From contig NZ_JAUQWH010000012.1 of the NCBI RefSeq assembly GCF_030757795.1, forward strand, positions 30,334-94,333: 64,000 bases of DNA. The letters are read 5' to 3'. Within the stretch, counting starts at the first letter, position 1; each line of letters begins with the position of its first letter. This document shows, piece after piece, positions 27,409 through 34,910 of the stretch. This DNA is from Actinoplanes oryzae (lineage in GTDB: Bacteria > Actinomycetota > Actinomycetes > Mycobacteriales > Micromonosporaceae). The notes beneath the pieces are model-generated. The model searched no databases. It had not been told where the DNA came from and was given only the letters and a program-made list of their open reading frames with translations. The position numbers and the translations under genes were made by a program.

Positions 27409-28167
27409 GTGCGGAAGATCTATGTCATCGGGATCGGGGCCGGCGACCCCGACCACCTCACCCTGCAGGCGGCCAAGGCGATCGGGCGGACCGACGTGTT
27501 CTTCCTGCTCGACAAGGGCGAGGCCAAGGACAGCATGATCGAGCTGCGGCGGTCGATGCTGAAGGCCTACGGGAAGCCGAGCCGCCGCATCGCCGAGGGC
27601 CGCGACCCGGAGCGGGACCGGACGCCGGCCGATTACACCGGGACGATCGCCGACTGGCGGCACCGGCGGTCGGAGGTGACCGAGGCGCTCATCGGCGAGT
27701 ATCTGCTGGACGACGAGGTCGGCGCCTTCCTGGTGTGGGGCGACCCCTCGCTCTACGACTCGACGATCGCGATCCTCGACGAGATCCTGGCGCGTGGGCT
27801 CACCACCTTCGAGTACGAGGTGATTCCCGGCATCAGCAGCGTCTCCTCGCTGGCCGCGAAGCACCGGATCGGGCTCAACAGGGTCGGCCGGCCCTTCCAG
27901 GTGACCACCGGGCGCCGGCTCGCCGAGGGCTGGCCGGAGCAGGTCGGCGACGTGATCGTGATGCTGGACGCGCACCAGACCTTCGGTGCGGTGGAGCGGC
28001 CGGACGAGGTCGACATCTTCTGGGGTGCCTACCTGGGCACGCCGGACGAGCTGCTGGTCTCGGGCCCGTTGGACGAGGTCGCCGACGAGATCCGGCAGGT
28101 GCGAGCCGAGGCCCGCGAGCGGCACGGCTGGATCATGGACACCTACCTCCTGCGCCGCCGCACCTGA
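27409..28167 (+). CDS. cobF: Precorrin-6A synthase (deacetylating)
   Basis: 252 residues. A tetrapyrrole methylase fold starts with IYVIGIGAGDPDHLTLQA; FLVWGDPSLYDST and VIPGISSVSSLAAKHRI are diagnostic of CobF. It methylates C1 of precorrin-5 and releases the C20-derived acetyl group, a step specific to the aerobic pathway. It has its own ~200-base upstream region without a recognisable riboswitch. With cobL, M, K, I, J, H, G and N nearby, the window covers most steps from precorrin-2 to cobalt insertion, but not cobA or the cobB amidase. Confidence 0.94.
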   Translation: MRKIYVIGIGAGDPDHLTLQAAKAIGRTDVFFLLDKGEAKDSMIELRRSMLKAYGKPSRRIAEGRDPERDRTPADYTGTIADWRHRRSEVTEALIGEYLLDDEVGAFLVWGDPSLYDSTIAILDEILARGLTTFEYEVIPGISSVSSLAAKHRIGLNRVGRPFQVTTGRRLAEGWPEQVGDVIVMLDAHQTFGAVERPDEVDIFWGAYLGTPDELLVSGPLDEVADEIRQVRAEARERHGWIMDTYLLRRRT

Positions 28168-28285
28168 CCCCGCTGCTTCCGGCGTCGCCGGGTCGAAAGC
28201 ACGCCGCGTCCGGACGGGTGCGGTGCCCTCCTCAACTCGGCAGCGCCGGGTCGGATGGGTGCCACGCTCACGCATAACCGCCTCC

Positions 28286-29476
28286 TCAGTCCGGCAGCAT
28301 CGGGACGGAGGGGTGCAGCTCCCGGCCCAGCGAGGCGGCCCGGGTGACCGACGACGACCCGAACCGGTCACGCACGGCGTCGAGGGCAACATCGAGCCCG
28401 TTGTCGTGCTGCTCCTCGAAGGGCAGCTCGAGCTGCACCGTGCCGTCGCCGTCCAGGTTGCCCACCGAGACGCCGACCAGGGTGAGGCCCCGGTCGTCGA
28501 TCAGCGGCCGGGCGGCGGTGAGCAGCGCCTGCGCGGTCTCCAGGATCGGGCGGGTGTGCAGCGTGGGCTTGAGCAGGCTGTGCGAGCGGGTGACCCGGGT
28601 GAAGTCGCCGAAGCGCAGCCGCAGCGTGATGGTGCGCCCGGCCCGGCCGGCCGCCCGCATGCGCCGCGTGACCCGATCGACCAGAGCTGCCAGCGTCGCC
28701 ACGATCTCCTCGAACGCGCGCTCCCGCCGGCCGAGCGCACACTGCGCCCCCATCGACCCGCGACGATGACCCGTGCGGACGCGGCGGGGATCACGGTTGT
28801 GGGCCAGCGCGTGCAGATGCCGGCCGGCGCCCGCGCCCAGCATGGTGACCAGAGCGGCCTCGCCGACGCGCGCGACGTGCCCGACCGTGCGGATGTGGTG
28901 ATCGCGCAGCTTGCCCGCGGTGACCGGGCCGACGCCCCACAGCCGCTCGATCGGCAGCGGATGCAGGAACGCCAGCTCCTCACCCGGCGGCACGACCAGC
29001 AGGCCGTCGGGCTTGCCGACGCCGCTCGCCACCTTGGCCAGGAACTTGGTGCGGGCCACGCCGACCGTGATCGGCAGCCCGGCCCGCTCGCGCACCTCGG
29101 AGCGCAGCCGGACGGCGATGTCGGTGGGCGTGCCACTGATCTTGGCGAGGCCGCCGACCTCCAGGAAGGCCTCGTCGATGGAGATGCCCTCGACGATCGG
29201 CGTCGTGTCGCGGAAGATGGCGAAGACTGCCCGGCTCGCCTCGGTGTAGGCCCGCATCCGGGGCGGGACCACGATCGCGGCGGGGCAGAGCGCCCGCGCC
29301 TGGGCGATGCCCATCGGGGTGCGCACGCCGCACGCCTTCGCCTCGTAACTCGCGGCCAGCACGACGCCGCCGCCGACGAGGACCGGACGGCCGCGCAGGC
29401 CCGGGTCGTCGCGCTGCTCGACCGACGCGTAGAACGAGTCCAGGTCGGCATGCAGGATCGTTGCCAGCTCTGTCAT
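28286..29476 (-). CDS. dinB: DNA polymerase IV (Y-family, DinB)
   Basis: 396 residues. Y-family motifs are LHADLDSFYASVEQ with the first catalytic Asp, ASYEAKACGVRTPMGIAQA, and SIDEAFLEV with the second Asp-Glu pair. A helix-hairpin-helix (LWGVGPVTAGKL) and a little-finger domain follow; there is no clear C-terminal beta-clamp pentapeptide (the chain ends HPSVPMLPD). It performs translesion synthesis. ATG 29476 lies seven bases after TAGAGT without a ribosome-binding site, and an SOS box overlaps that hexamer, so LexA repression is very likely. Confidence 0.95.
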   Translation of the reverse strand: MTELATILHADLDSFYASVEQRDDPGLRGRPVLVGGGVVLAASYEAKACGVRTPMGIAQARALCPAAIVVPPRMRAYTEASRAVFAIFRDTTPIVEGISIDEAFLEVGGLAKISGTPTDIAVRLRSEVRERAGLPITVGVARTKFLAKVASGVGKPDGLLVVPPGEELAFLHPLPIERLWGVGPVTAGKLRDHHIRTVGHVARVGEAALVTMLGAGAGRHLHALAHNRDPRRVRTGHRRGSMGAQCALGRRERAFEEIVATLAALVDRVTRRMRAAGRAGRTITLRLRFGDFTRVTRSHSLLKPTLHTRPILETAQALLTAARPLIDDRGLTLVGVSVGNLDGDGTVQLELPFEEQHDNGLDVALDAVRDRFGSSSVTRAASLGRELHPSVPMLPD

Positions 29477-29487
29477 GGCGACGACTC

Positions 29488-29503
29488 TAGAACAAATGTT
29501 CGA
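29488..29503. promoter_or_regulatory. LexA-binding SOS box of dinB
   Basis: TAGAACAAATGTTCGA matches the actinobacterial SOS consensus TCGAAC-N4-GTTCGA at all fixed positions but one. It ends 12 bases before the dinB start and overlaps the probable -10 hexamer. Confidence 0.85.
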
Positions 29504-29517
29504 ACGCCGGGGCGGGC

Positions 29518-29568
29518 TGTGGATAAGTTCGGGTGTGACGTACGCGGCTGGTCTGGGCCTGTGGACAA
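29518..29568. promoter_or_regulatory. Pair of DnaA-box-like 9-mers
   Basis: TGTGGATAA (29518-29526) and TGTGGACAA (29560-29568) are the reverse complements of TTATCCACA and TTGTCCACA, in the same orientation and 42 bases apart. They lie between the dinB SOS box and the cupin gene. Function is unproven. Confidence 0.45.
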
Positions 29569-29606
29569 CCGCTGTCGCGCCTTGCGGGAGGGGTAGAACT
29601 GTCCGC

Positions 29607-30023
29607 ATGACGAAGCGACCCCCGCTGGCCGAGACCCTCGATCTGCAACCGCATCCGGAGGGCGGCTGGTTCCGCGAGACCTACCGGTCCACGACCGAGC
29701 TCCACCCCGACGGGTACGAAGGCCCGCGCGCGACGGCGACCGCGATCTACTTCCTCCTGCAGCCGGGGGAGTCGTCCGCCTGGCACGTCGTGAAGTCGGA
29801 CGAGCTGTGGTTCCTCCACTCCGGCGAGCTGGAGCTGCGCTTCGGCGGTGCCGGGGCGGAGCCGTTGGAGCCCGGTGAGGTGGTGCGGGTCGACCGGGGC
29901 AACCCGCAGGCGCTGGTGCCGGCCGGAGTGTGGCAGGCGGCGTTCCCGGCCGGCGACGAGCCGGTGCTGGTCAGCTGCGTGGTGTCGCCCGGCTTCGACT
30001 TCGCGGACTTCCGCCTGGCGTGA
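29607..30023 (+). CDS. Cupin-fold protein (DUF985)
   Basis: 138 residues. The DUF985 cupin pattern is clear: LDLQPHPEGGWFRETYRS, then TAIYFLLQPGESSAWHVVKSDELWFLHSGE, and WQAAFPAG with LVSCVVSPGFDFADF. The cupin barrel usually binds a metal or a small ligand; the family has no agreed activity. ATG 29607 is used. It is a single gene, followed by a short GC palindrome (GCCCGCCGGCGGGC, 30049-30062) that may end transcription. Confidence 0.9.
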   Translation: MTKRPPLAETLDLQPHPEGGWFRETYRSTTELHPDGYEGPRATATAIYFLLQPGESSAWHVVKSDELWFLHSGELELRFGGAGAEPLEPGEVVRVDRGNPQALVPAGVWQAAFPAGDEPVLVSCVVSPGFDFADFRLA

Positions 30024-30144
30024 CGGGCCGGCGGCCGCCCGAGCACTTGCCCGCCGGCGGGCGGCGGTGTGTGGTCCCCGCGGGCATGGTGGCGGAGGTC
30101 ACGGAGTGACTTGGAAGGAGCGGGGTGGGGAGGCGGTTGTGAGA

Positions 30145-30165
30145 CTTGAGCGTCCCACGCTCAAC
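30145..30165. promoter_or_regulatory. HAIR-type HspR operator before hsp20
   Basis: CTTGAGC, seven bases, GCTCAAC. This matches the HspR-associated inverted repeat CTTGAGT-N7-ACTCAAG at 11 of 14 arm positions and contains a perfect inner repeat, TTGAGCG/CGCTCAA. It ends 22 bases before the hsp20 ATG. Confidence 0.7.
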
Positions 30166-30187
30166 TTTGTACCCGGAGGAGATTTCC

Positions 30188-30586
30188 ATGTTGCTGCGTA
30201 ATGATGCGTTCCGTGACTTCGACCGCCTCACCGCCCGGGTCTTCGAGACTGCGACCCGGACGTCGGGCGCGCGGCTCGATGCGTACCGGGTGGAGGACAT
30301 GTTCTTCATCGACATCGACCTGCCCGGCGTCGACCCGGCCAGCATCGACATCACCGTCGACCGCAAGGTGCTCACGGTCAAGGCCGAGCGGAAGCGCTCC
30401 GCCGCCGAGGGCGCGCAGTACGTCCTGACCGAGCGGCAGGTGGGCGCGGTCAGCCGGCAGATCTTCCTGTCCGACACGCTGGACACCGACCGGCTCGAGG
30501 CCCGCTACGACAACGGCGTGCTCACGCTGAGCATCCCGGTCGCCGAGCAGGCCAAGCCGCGCAAGATCGAGGTTGCGGCTGCCTGA
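30188..30586 (+). CDS. Hsp20/alpha-crystallin small heat-shock protein
   Basis: 132 residues. The alpha-crystallin domain spans ~30-125: DIDLPGVDPASIDITVDRKVLTVKAER, then the DRLEARYDNGVLTLSIPV beta strands. It is an ATP-independent holdase that binds unfolding proteins. ATG 30188 follows GGAGGAGATTTCC, a strong ribosome-binding site. The HAIR-type operator upstream predicts repression by HspR and release under heat. A 10-bp terminator hairpin follows the gene. Confidence 0.95.
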   Translation: MLLRNDAFRDFDRLTARVFETATRTSGARLDAYRVEDMFFIDIDLPGVDPASIDITVDRKVLTVKAERKRSAAEGAQYVLTERQVGAVSRQIFLSDTLDTDRLEARYDNGVLTLSIPVAEQAKPRKIEVAAA

Positions 30587-30649
30587 CGGCCGACGGCGGC
30601 GAGCCGATGACGGTGCTGCCTGACGGCGGGACGCAAAGGGAGATGACGG

Positions 30650-30674
30650 AGCCCGGGGTGCGCGACCCCGGGCT
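30650..30674 (+). terminator. Terminator hairpin after hsp20
   Basis: AGCCCGGGGT and ACCCCGGGCT form a perfect 10-bp stem around GCGCG, 64 bases after the stop codon. Confidence 0.75.
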
Positions 30675-30957
30675 TCGCTGTTCCGGAGAGAGGCCGGGCG
30701 AAGAGAGGCCGGGCGAGGACTGCCGCGGCCACAGTGGTGCAGCCCCGCGCGCCGTGCACCTTGAGCAGCCCGGGACGGCAAGGGGCGCCGGAAATGCGGG
30801 TGTAGCGGGACCGCTGGTGCGCGACGGAGGGCGCGGACGTGGGGGGTGGCTGAGCCGCGAAGGCCGCCGCCACGGTGGGACGGCTGGAGGGTGACGGAAG
30901 CCGCGGCCGGTATGGGACGGTCGGCGGGCGAGTGAGCGGGGCGGGCCGGCGGTCCGG
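30675..30957. other. Intergenic stretch without a supported gene
   Basis: Only a 15-bp direct tandem repeat of GAGAGGCCGGGCGAA (about 30687-30715) stands out. Open frames here lack actinobacterial codon bias. No gene, RNA or operator can be supported. Confidence 0.6.
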
Positions 30958-31647
30958 TCAGTGGGTGGCTTCGGCGTCGCGGAGGAAGTCTTCGATCCAG
31001 GCCACGCGCTGCGGGCTCAGGCCGGCGTCCTTGGCCTGTTGCAACGCCTCGCGGATGTGGTTCAGGCCCTGTTCGCGCAGGCCGTCGGCGATCTCCGCCA
31101 GGCCGAGGGCCACCGTGCCGCCGGGAATCCAGCGGGGGTCGCCGAGTTCGGTGCGCAGCTCGTGCGAGATGCGGAAGTGGTGCAGCGCCTGGTCCGATTG
31201 GAGGTCACCGGCCGTGTAGTAGAAGCCGATGTGGCGGTGGATCTCCGAGCGCAGCAGCAGGTCGCCGTGCTGCTCCGCCAGGTCGAGCGCCTCTCGGTAG
31301 AGGGGCATCGCGGTCTGCCAGTCGTTGTGGAAGACCTGGTGGATCAGGCCCAGACCGAAGAGCGACTCCGCCATGCCCGCCAGGTCCGAGAGCTCGCGGC
31401 GGATGGCCAGCGCCTGCTCGAAAAGGTGCTGCTCGTGGGAGAAGGCCGAAGGCAGGCCGTCCTCGGTGGCCCGGAAGTGGGCCAGCATGCCGAGCCGGTC
31501 CAGCGCCGCCGCCTCCAGGGCCCGGTCGCCGGTCTCACGAGCCCGGTCGAGGAGGTGCTGGAAGGTGCTTTCCGCCTCCGCATAGTCGCCGGTCCGGAAT
31601 GCCGCCTCGTACAGGGCCTCGTTGCCGGCCTGCAGTGTCGTCCCCAT
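30958..31647 (-). CDS. Tetratricopeptide-repeat protein
   Basis: 229 residues, entirely helical. About five TPR-like units are visible, such as EALYEAAFRTGDYAEAESTFQHLL, AESLFGLGLIHQ...AMPLYREALDLAEQHGD and ALGLAEIADGLREQGLNHIREALQQA. TPRs mediate protein contacts; there is no attached effector domain. It resembles the TPR tails of actinobacterial SARP/AfsR-like regulators but stands alone. TAATCT lies six bases before the ATG, suggesting a leaderless mRNA. It is divergent from the lipoprotein gene. Confidence 0.88.
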   Translation of the reverse strand: MGTTLQAGNEALYEAAFRTGDYAEAESTFQHLLDRARETGDRALEAAALDRLGMLAHFRATEDGLPSAFSHEQHLFEQALAIRRELSDLAGMAESLFGLGLIHQVFHNDWQTAMPLYREALDLAEQHGDLLLRSEIHRHIGFYYTAGDLQSDQALHHFRISHELRTELGDPRWIPGGTVALGLAEIADGLREQGLNHIREALQQAKDAGLSPQRVAWIEDFLRDAEATH

Positions 31648-31719
31648 ATGCGCAGATTACTGTGCTTTGAGCGGGAAGAGGCGCGGTTGGAATTCCGTCG
31701 CCCGGGGAAAGCGCATGCG

Positions 31720-32115
31720 GTGTTGACACGCTGGTTACCGGCTGTGCTCGTAGTGGCGCTGGCCGGATGCGGTGAAGTGCAGGAGCGTGGCGACGCCGCC
31801 TCGGCGGTCGCCGTCCGGATGCTGACGGCCGTGGCCGCCCGGGACGGCGCCCAGGCGTGCGGCATGCTCGCGCCCGGCACCAGGTCCGAGCTCGAGGACT
31901 CCGCGGAGCAGGCCTGCGACCAGGCGATCCTCGACCAGGATCTGCCGGCCCCCGGACAGGTCACCGGCTCCGACGTCTACGGCCAGTGGGCCCAGGTACG
32001 CCTCGACGACGACACCCTCTTCCTGGCCGTCTTCCCCGAGGGGTGGCGCGTCGTGGCGGCCGGCTGCGAGCCGCGCACCGACCGGCCCTACGACTGCGCG
32101 TTGCAGGGGGACTGA
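31720..32115 (+). CDS. Small lipoprotein
   Basis: 131 residues from GTG 31720 (GGGGAAAG upstream; TTG 31723 is also possible). The signal sequence LTRWLPAVLVVALAGC ends in a lipobox with the lipidated Cys near residue 18. The mature part has Cys residues (QACGML, QACDQAI, AAGCEP, YDCAL) that could form two disulfides. No family is recognised with certainty; similar small actinobacterial lipoproteins are uncharacterised. It is the first gene of a three-gene unit with a 27-residue membrane peptide and a DUF6766 protein. Confidence 0.8.
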   Translation: MLTRWLPAVLVVALAGCGEVQERGDAASAVAVRMLTAVAARDGAQACGMLAPGTRSELEDSAEQACDQAILDQDLPAPGQVTGSDVYGQWAQVRLDDDTLFLAVFPEGWRVVAAGCEPRTDRPYDCALQGD

Positions 32116-32117
32116 CT

Positions 32118-32201
32118 GTGCGCACCCAGTTCACGTTGTTACTGCTCGTGGTGGTGCTCGGAGTGGCGTACGTGATCGCTCTGGGGGTGTTGCACCGATG
32201 A
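32118..32201 (+). CDS. 27-residue single-span membrane micro-protein
   Basis: GTG 32118 begins two bases after the lipoprotein stop, with CAGGGGG seven bases upstream. The peptide is a short basic N-terminus (RTQ), a continuous hydrophobic helix of about 20 residues (FTLLLLVVVLGVAYVIALGV) and a basic end (LHR). Its stop overlaps the ATG of the DUF6766 gene (ATGA), so it is translationally coupled to both neighbours. No family is known to me. It may be a subunit or a translation-coupling leader of the membrane protein. Confidence 0.6.
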   Translation: MRTQFTLLLLVVVLGVAYVIALGVLHR

Positions 32202-32872
32202 GGCGGTTCGTGCGGGAGAACTCGCTCGGCCTGGTCTTCGGGCTCGCCTTCGTGATCGTGCTGGTGTTGCAGGCCGTCGCCGGCCACGCGGACTACAACC
32301 AGCAGCAGCTGACCGAGGGCCTGCAGCCGATCTCGTTCGGCCGCTACGTGACGTCGGCCAGCTTCGGCGTCGACGTGGCCGAGAACTGGCAGTCCGAATA
32401 TCTGCAGTTCTTCACGTACATCTTCCTGACGGTGTGGTTGTTGCAGAAGGGCTCACCGGAGTCCAAGACGCTCGACCAGGCCGGGCGGGAGACCGAGAAG
32501 GATCAGAAGATCGGCCAGTACGCCGACGAGGGCTCGCCCCGGTGGGCCAAGGTGCACGGCTTCCGGCTCGTCGTCTTCTCGAACTCGCTCGGACTGGTCA
32601 TGGGCACTCTCTTCCTCCTCTCGTGGCTCGCGCAGTCGATCGCCGGACGCGCCGCCTTCAACGAGGAGCAGCTCGGCAATCTGCAGGACCCGGTGAGCTG
32701 GAGCACGTACGTGACCGAGCCCGACTTCTGGAACCGCACCCTGCAGAACTGGCAGTCTGAGCTGCTGGCCGTCGCCTCGATGGCCGTGCTCTCCATCTAT
32801 CTGCGACAGCGCGGATCGTCACAGTCCAAACCGGTCGGCAGCCCGCACGCCGCAACCGGCGTCGACAGCTGA
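32198..32872 (+). CDS. DUF6766-type membrane protein with internal duplication
   Basis: 224 residues, four predicted membrane helices. The two halves repeat each other: NSLGLVFGLAFV...AVAGHADYNQQQL...NWQSEYLQ...LQKGSPESK matches NSLGLVMGTLFL...SIAGRAAFNEEQL...NWQSELLA...RQRGSSQSK. I recognise it as the uncharacterised family usually labelled DUF6766. The conserved YN(D/E)xQ and NWQSE loops face the same side in each half. The function is unknown. It is last in a coupled lipoprotein/micro-protein/membrane-protein operon. Confidence 0.82.
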   Translation: MRRFVRENSLGLVFGLAFVIVLVLQAVAGHADYNQQQLTEGLQPISFGRYVTSASFGVDVAENWQSEYLQFFTYIFLTVWLLQKGSPESKTLDQAGRETEKDQKIGQYADEGSPRWAKVHGFRLVVFSNSLGLVMGTLFLLSWLAQSIAGRAAFNEEQLGNLQDPVSWSTYVTEPDFWNRTLQNWQSELLAVASMAVLSIYLRQRGSSQSKPVGSPHAATGVDS

Positions 32873-33133
32873 CCGACGGCCGGGCGCACAGCCGAGAGCA
32901 CGGCCGGCTGAAGGCCCGGTACGCAGCGATATCGATCTTGGACGCTGCGCGAATTTCGTCTCCCTTTCGGGCAAGTTGTTTTTCGTGTCCGGAATCCGGG
33001 GTAATTCTCTGGCGCGCCAAGCGGCTGAAACAGGACGGATCAGACCCCGCTACGGGTGAACCGCGAGCCGTGCTTGATCCGTATCGCACGTCGGGTCAAG
33101 GTCACCATCCGTGAACGCGAGAGGAGATACCCC

Positions 33134-34093
33134 ATGGCGAGCTGGGTCCTGGTGCCCTGCTTGGTCTCTCTGCGTACCGAGTTCAACAAGCTCGCTCCCA
33201 GCCGGGACAAGGCCTCCGACGGGTCGATCGGAGACACGAGCCATGCCGCTTCGTCGTCGGACCACAACCCCGACGAGACGGGCAACACCCCCTACGAGGA
33301 CGCCGACAGCAAGAACGAGGTCCACGCCATCGACGTGGACACCAACCTGCGCAAGTCCGGCTGGACGATGCAGCGCTGCGTCAACATCATCGTGGCGAAG
33401 CACAAGTCGGGCGCGGACAACCGGCTGCAGTACGTGATCTACAACCGCAAGATCTACAGCCGGTCCTGGGGCTGGACGGCGCGCGACTACACCGGCGCCA
33501 GCCCGCACACCGAGCACGCGCACTTCAGCGCCCGCTACACCACCGCCCAGGAGAACGACACCAGCCCGTGGGGGCTGCTGGAAGCCGAGGAGGACGAGAT
33601 GCCGAGTGCCGCCGAGGTGGCCGCCGAGGTCATGAAGCAGATGAAGGCCCAGTTCCCGGGCATGCTGCTCAACGCCAAGATCGGTGACAAGGCGTATCCC
33701 ACCCGGACCGTCGGCACGCACCTGCGTGACCTTCAGATCATGCGCGACTACATGGTGGGTGACGGCAAGGGCGCCAACCAGGGCCCGCCGCGCAAGGGCA
33801 GCTACCTCAACATCATCTCCGGCGTCCCGGCGACCCTGAGCCAGCACGGTCAGGTGCTCGCCGCCATCGCCCAGGCCGTGCAGAACTCGGAGACCAACGC
33901 CGAGGTCAAGGCCGCCCTCGACGCCCTGGCGCAGAGCCCGGAGCAGAGCGCGCAGACGGTGCTGGCGGGCATCACGATGTCCCGCAGCGACGAGGAGGCC
34001 GCCGCGATGCTGCGCGACCTCTACGGCCCCGAGCGCGCCGCGTCGATCGGCAACCTGCTCGCCGCCGGCGACACCCCCACCGAGAACGCCTGA
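33134..34093 (+). CDS. M15-like peptidase / endolysin-like protein
   Basis: 319 residues. The first ~135 residues carry a probable zinc site in the M15/VanY order: SSDHN (H44), EVHAIDVD (D67/D69) and SPHTEHAHFS (H128/H130). The remainder is helical and resembles tails of actinophage lysin-type proteins. There is no signal peptide, so export would need a holin, lysis or another route. ATG 33134 follows GAGAGGAGAT. The 261-base upstream region is AT-richer than average and holds a possible GTTT-N17-GGGTAA stress-sigma promoter (32978-33004). No other phage gene is near. Confidence 0.72.
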   Translation: MASWVLVPCLVSLRTEFNKLAPSRDKASDGSIGDTSHAASSSDHNPDETGNTPYEDADSKNEVHAIDVDTNLRKSGWTMQRCVNIIVAKHKSGADNRLQYVIYNRKIYSRSWGWTARDYTGASPHTEHAHFSARYTTAQENDTSPWGLLEAEEDEMPSAAEVAAEVMKQMKAQFPGMLLNAKIGDKAYPTRTVGTHLRDLQIMRDYMVGDGKGANQGPPRKGSYLNIISGVPATLSQHGQVLAAIAQAVQNSETNAEVKAALDALAQSPEQSAQTVLAGITMSRSDEEAAAMLRDLYGPERAASIGNLLAAGDTPTENA

Positions 34094-34121
34094 GGCCGGC
34101 CGTGGCGGTGATGATGAGCGC

Positions 34122-34910
34122 ATGCCCGTGATCACCGCCACGCATGGTGGCCTGCTCGCCGCCGTGGTGGACGGGCGGGAGGTGGGACGGGTCCGGGTGC
34201 GGCCCGGCACGTCCGGGATCACCGAGCTGTACGTCGATCCCGCGCATCGCGGGCGGGGGTACGGCAGCCGGCTTGTCGCCGCGGCGGAGCGCCGGCTGCG
34301 GGCGCAGGGGCGGAGCAGGGCCGACGTCGAGCTGCCCGGTCCGGACAGTGGATTCTTCGAGCGTCTCGGCTACGGGGTGGTCGCGCAGCAGCGGGCCCGG
34401 GAGCTGGCCGGGGCTTCGGCGGCGGAGGGCGTGGGGCTGGTCACGCTTGCCGATCCGGGGCGGCGGCTCGCGGCTCTGGTGGACGAGTATGCGCTGGATC
34501 TTCAGGAGGACGAACACCTCACGCCGGGTGCTGCTCGTCACACGGCGGAGCGCCGGCTGGCGGAGTTGCGCAACCCGCACGATCACATGTGTACGGTCAC
34601 CGCGCGCGGCGCCGAGGTCGGGTGGGCGTGGATCGGGCCGCCCCGGCGGGCGTACCCGGGGATGGGGTGGCTCTTCCAGATCGAGATCGACGAGCCGTAC
34701 CGGGGCCGGGGCTTCGGGACGCGCGCCCTGACGGCCGTGCAGGGCAGGATGCGCGACCAGGGGCTGAGCCGCATCGGGCTGGACGTGCACGGGGCCAACA
34801 CGCGGGCGCGGCGGCTCTACGACCGGCTCGGGTTCGCGGTCACGGCTCAGCAGATGGTGAAAGATCTGCGGGGCAGCCGACCGGCCCGCACTACGGTGGG
34901 GGCATGCTGA
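34122..34910 (+). CDS. Tandem GNAT acetyltransferase
   Basis: 262 residues containing two GNAT domains. The first (~1-95) has the acetyl-CoA loop RGRGYGSRL and ends FFERLGYGVV; the second (~105-250) has FQIEIDEPYRGRGFGTRAL and ends RLYDRLGFAV. Both loops match R/Q-x-x-G-x-G/A, so both may be competent. The acceptor is unknown. The last seven bases overlap the start of the LLM oxidoreductase gene, so the two are co-translated. Confidence 0.9.
   Translation: MPVITATHGGLLAAVVDGREVGRVRVRPGTSGITELYVDPAHRGRGYGSRLVAAAERRLRAQGRSRADVELPGPDSGFFERLGYGVVAQQRARELAGASAAEGVGLVTLADPGRRLAALVDEYALDLQEDEHLTPGAARHTAERRLAELRNPHDHMCTVTARGAEVGWAWIGPPRRAYPGMGWLFQIEIDEPYRGRGFGTRALTAVQGRMRDQGLSRIGLDVHGANTRARRLYDRLGFAVTAQQMVKDLRGSRPARTTVGAC

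Noticed and set aside
21667..28392. A 2241-codon open frame on the minus strand across cobG and opposite cobN and cobF.
   Set aside because: Only its 3' part is cobG. The rest mirrors cobN codons in a high-GC genome, where antisense frames stay open by chance; the translation is low-complexity and matches no family.
29518..29568. DnaA boxes considered as a replication origin.
   Set aside because: Only two boxes, no AT-rich unwinding region and no dnaA/dnaN genes.
30607..30894. A 95-codon plus-strand frame after hsp20.
   Set aside because: It runs through the hsp20 terminator hairpin and a short tandem repeat, with poor codon bias and no homology I recognise.
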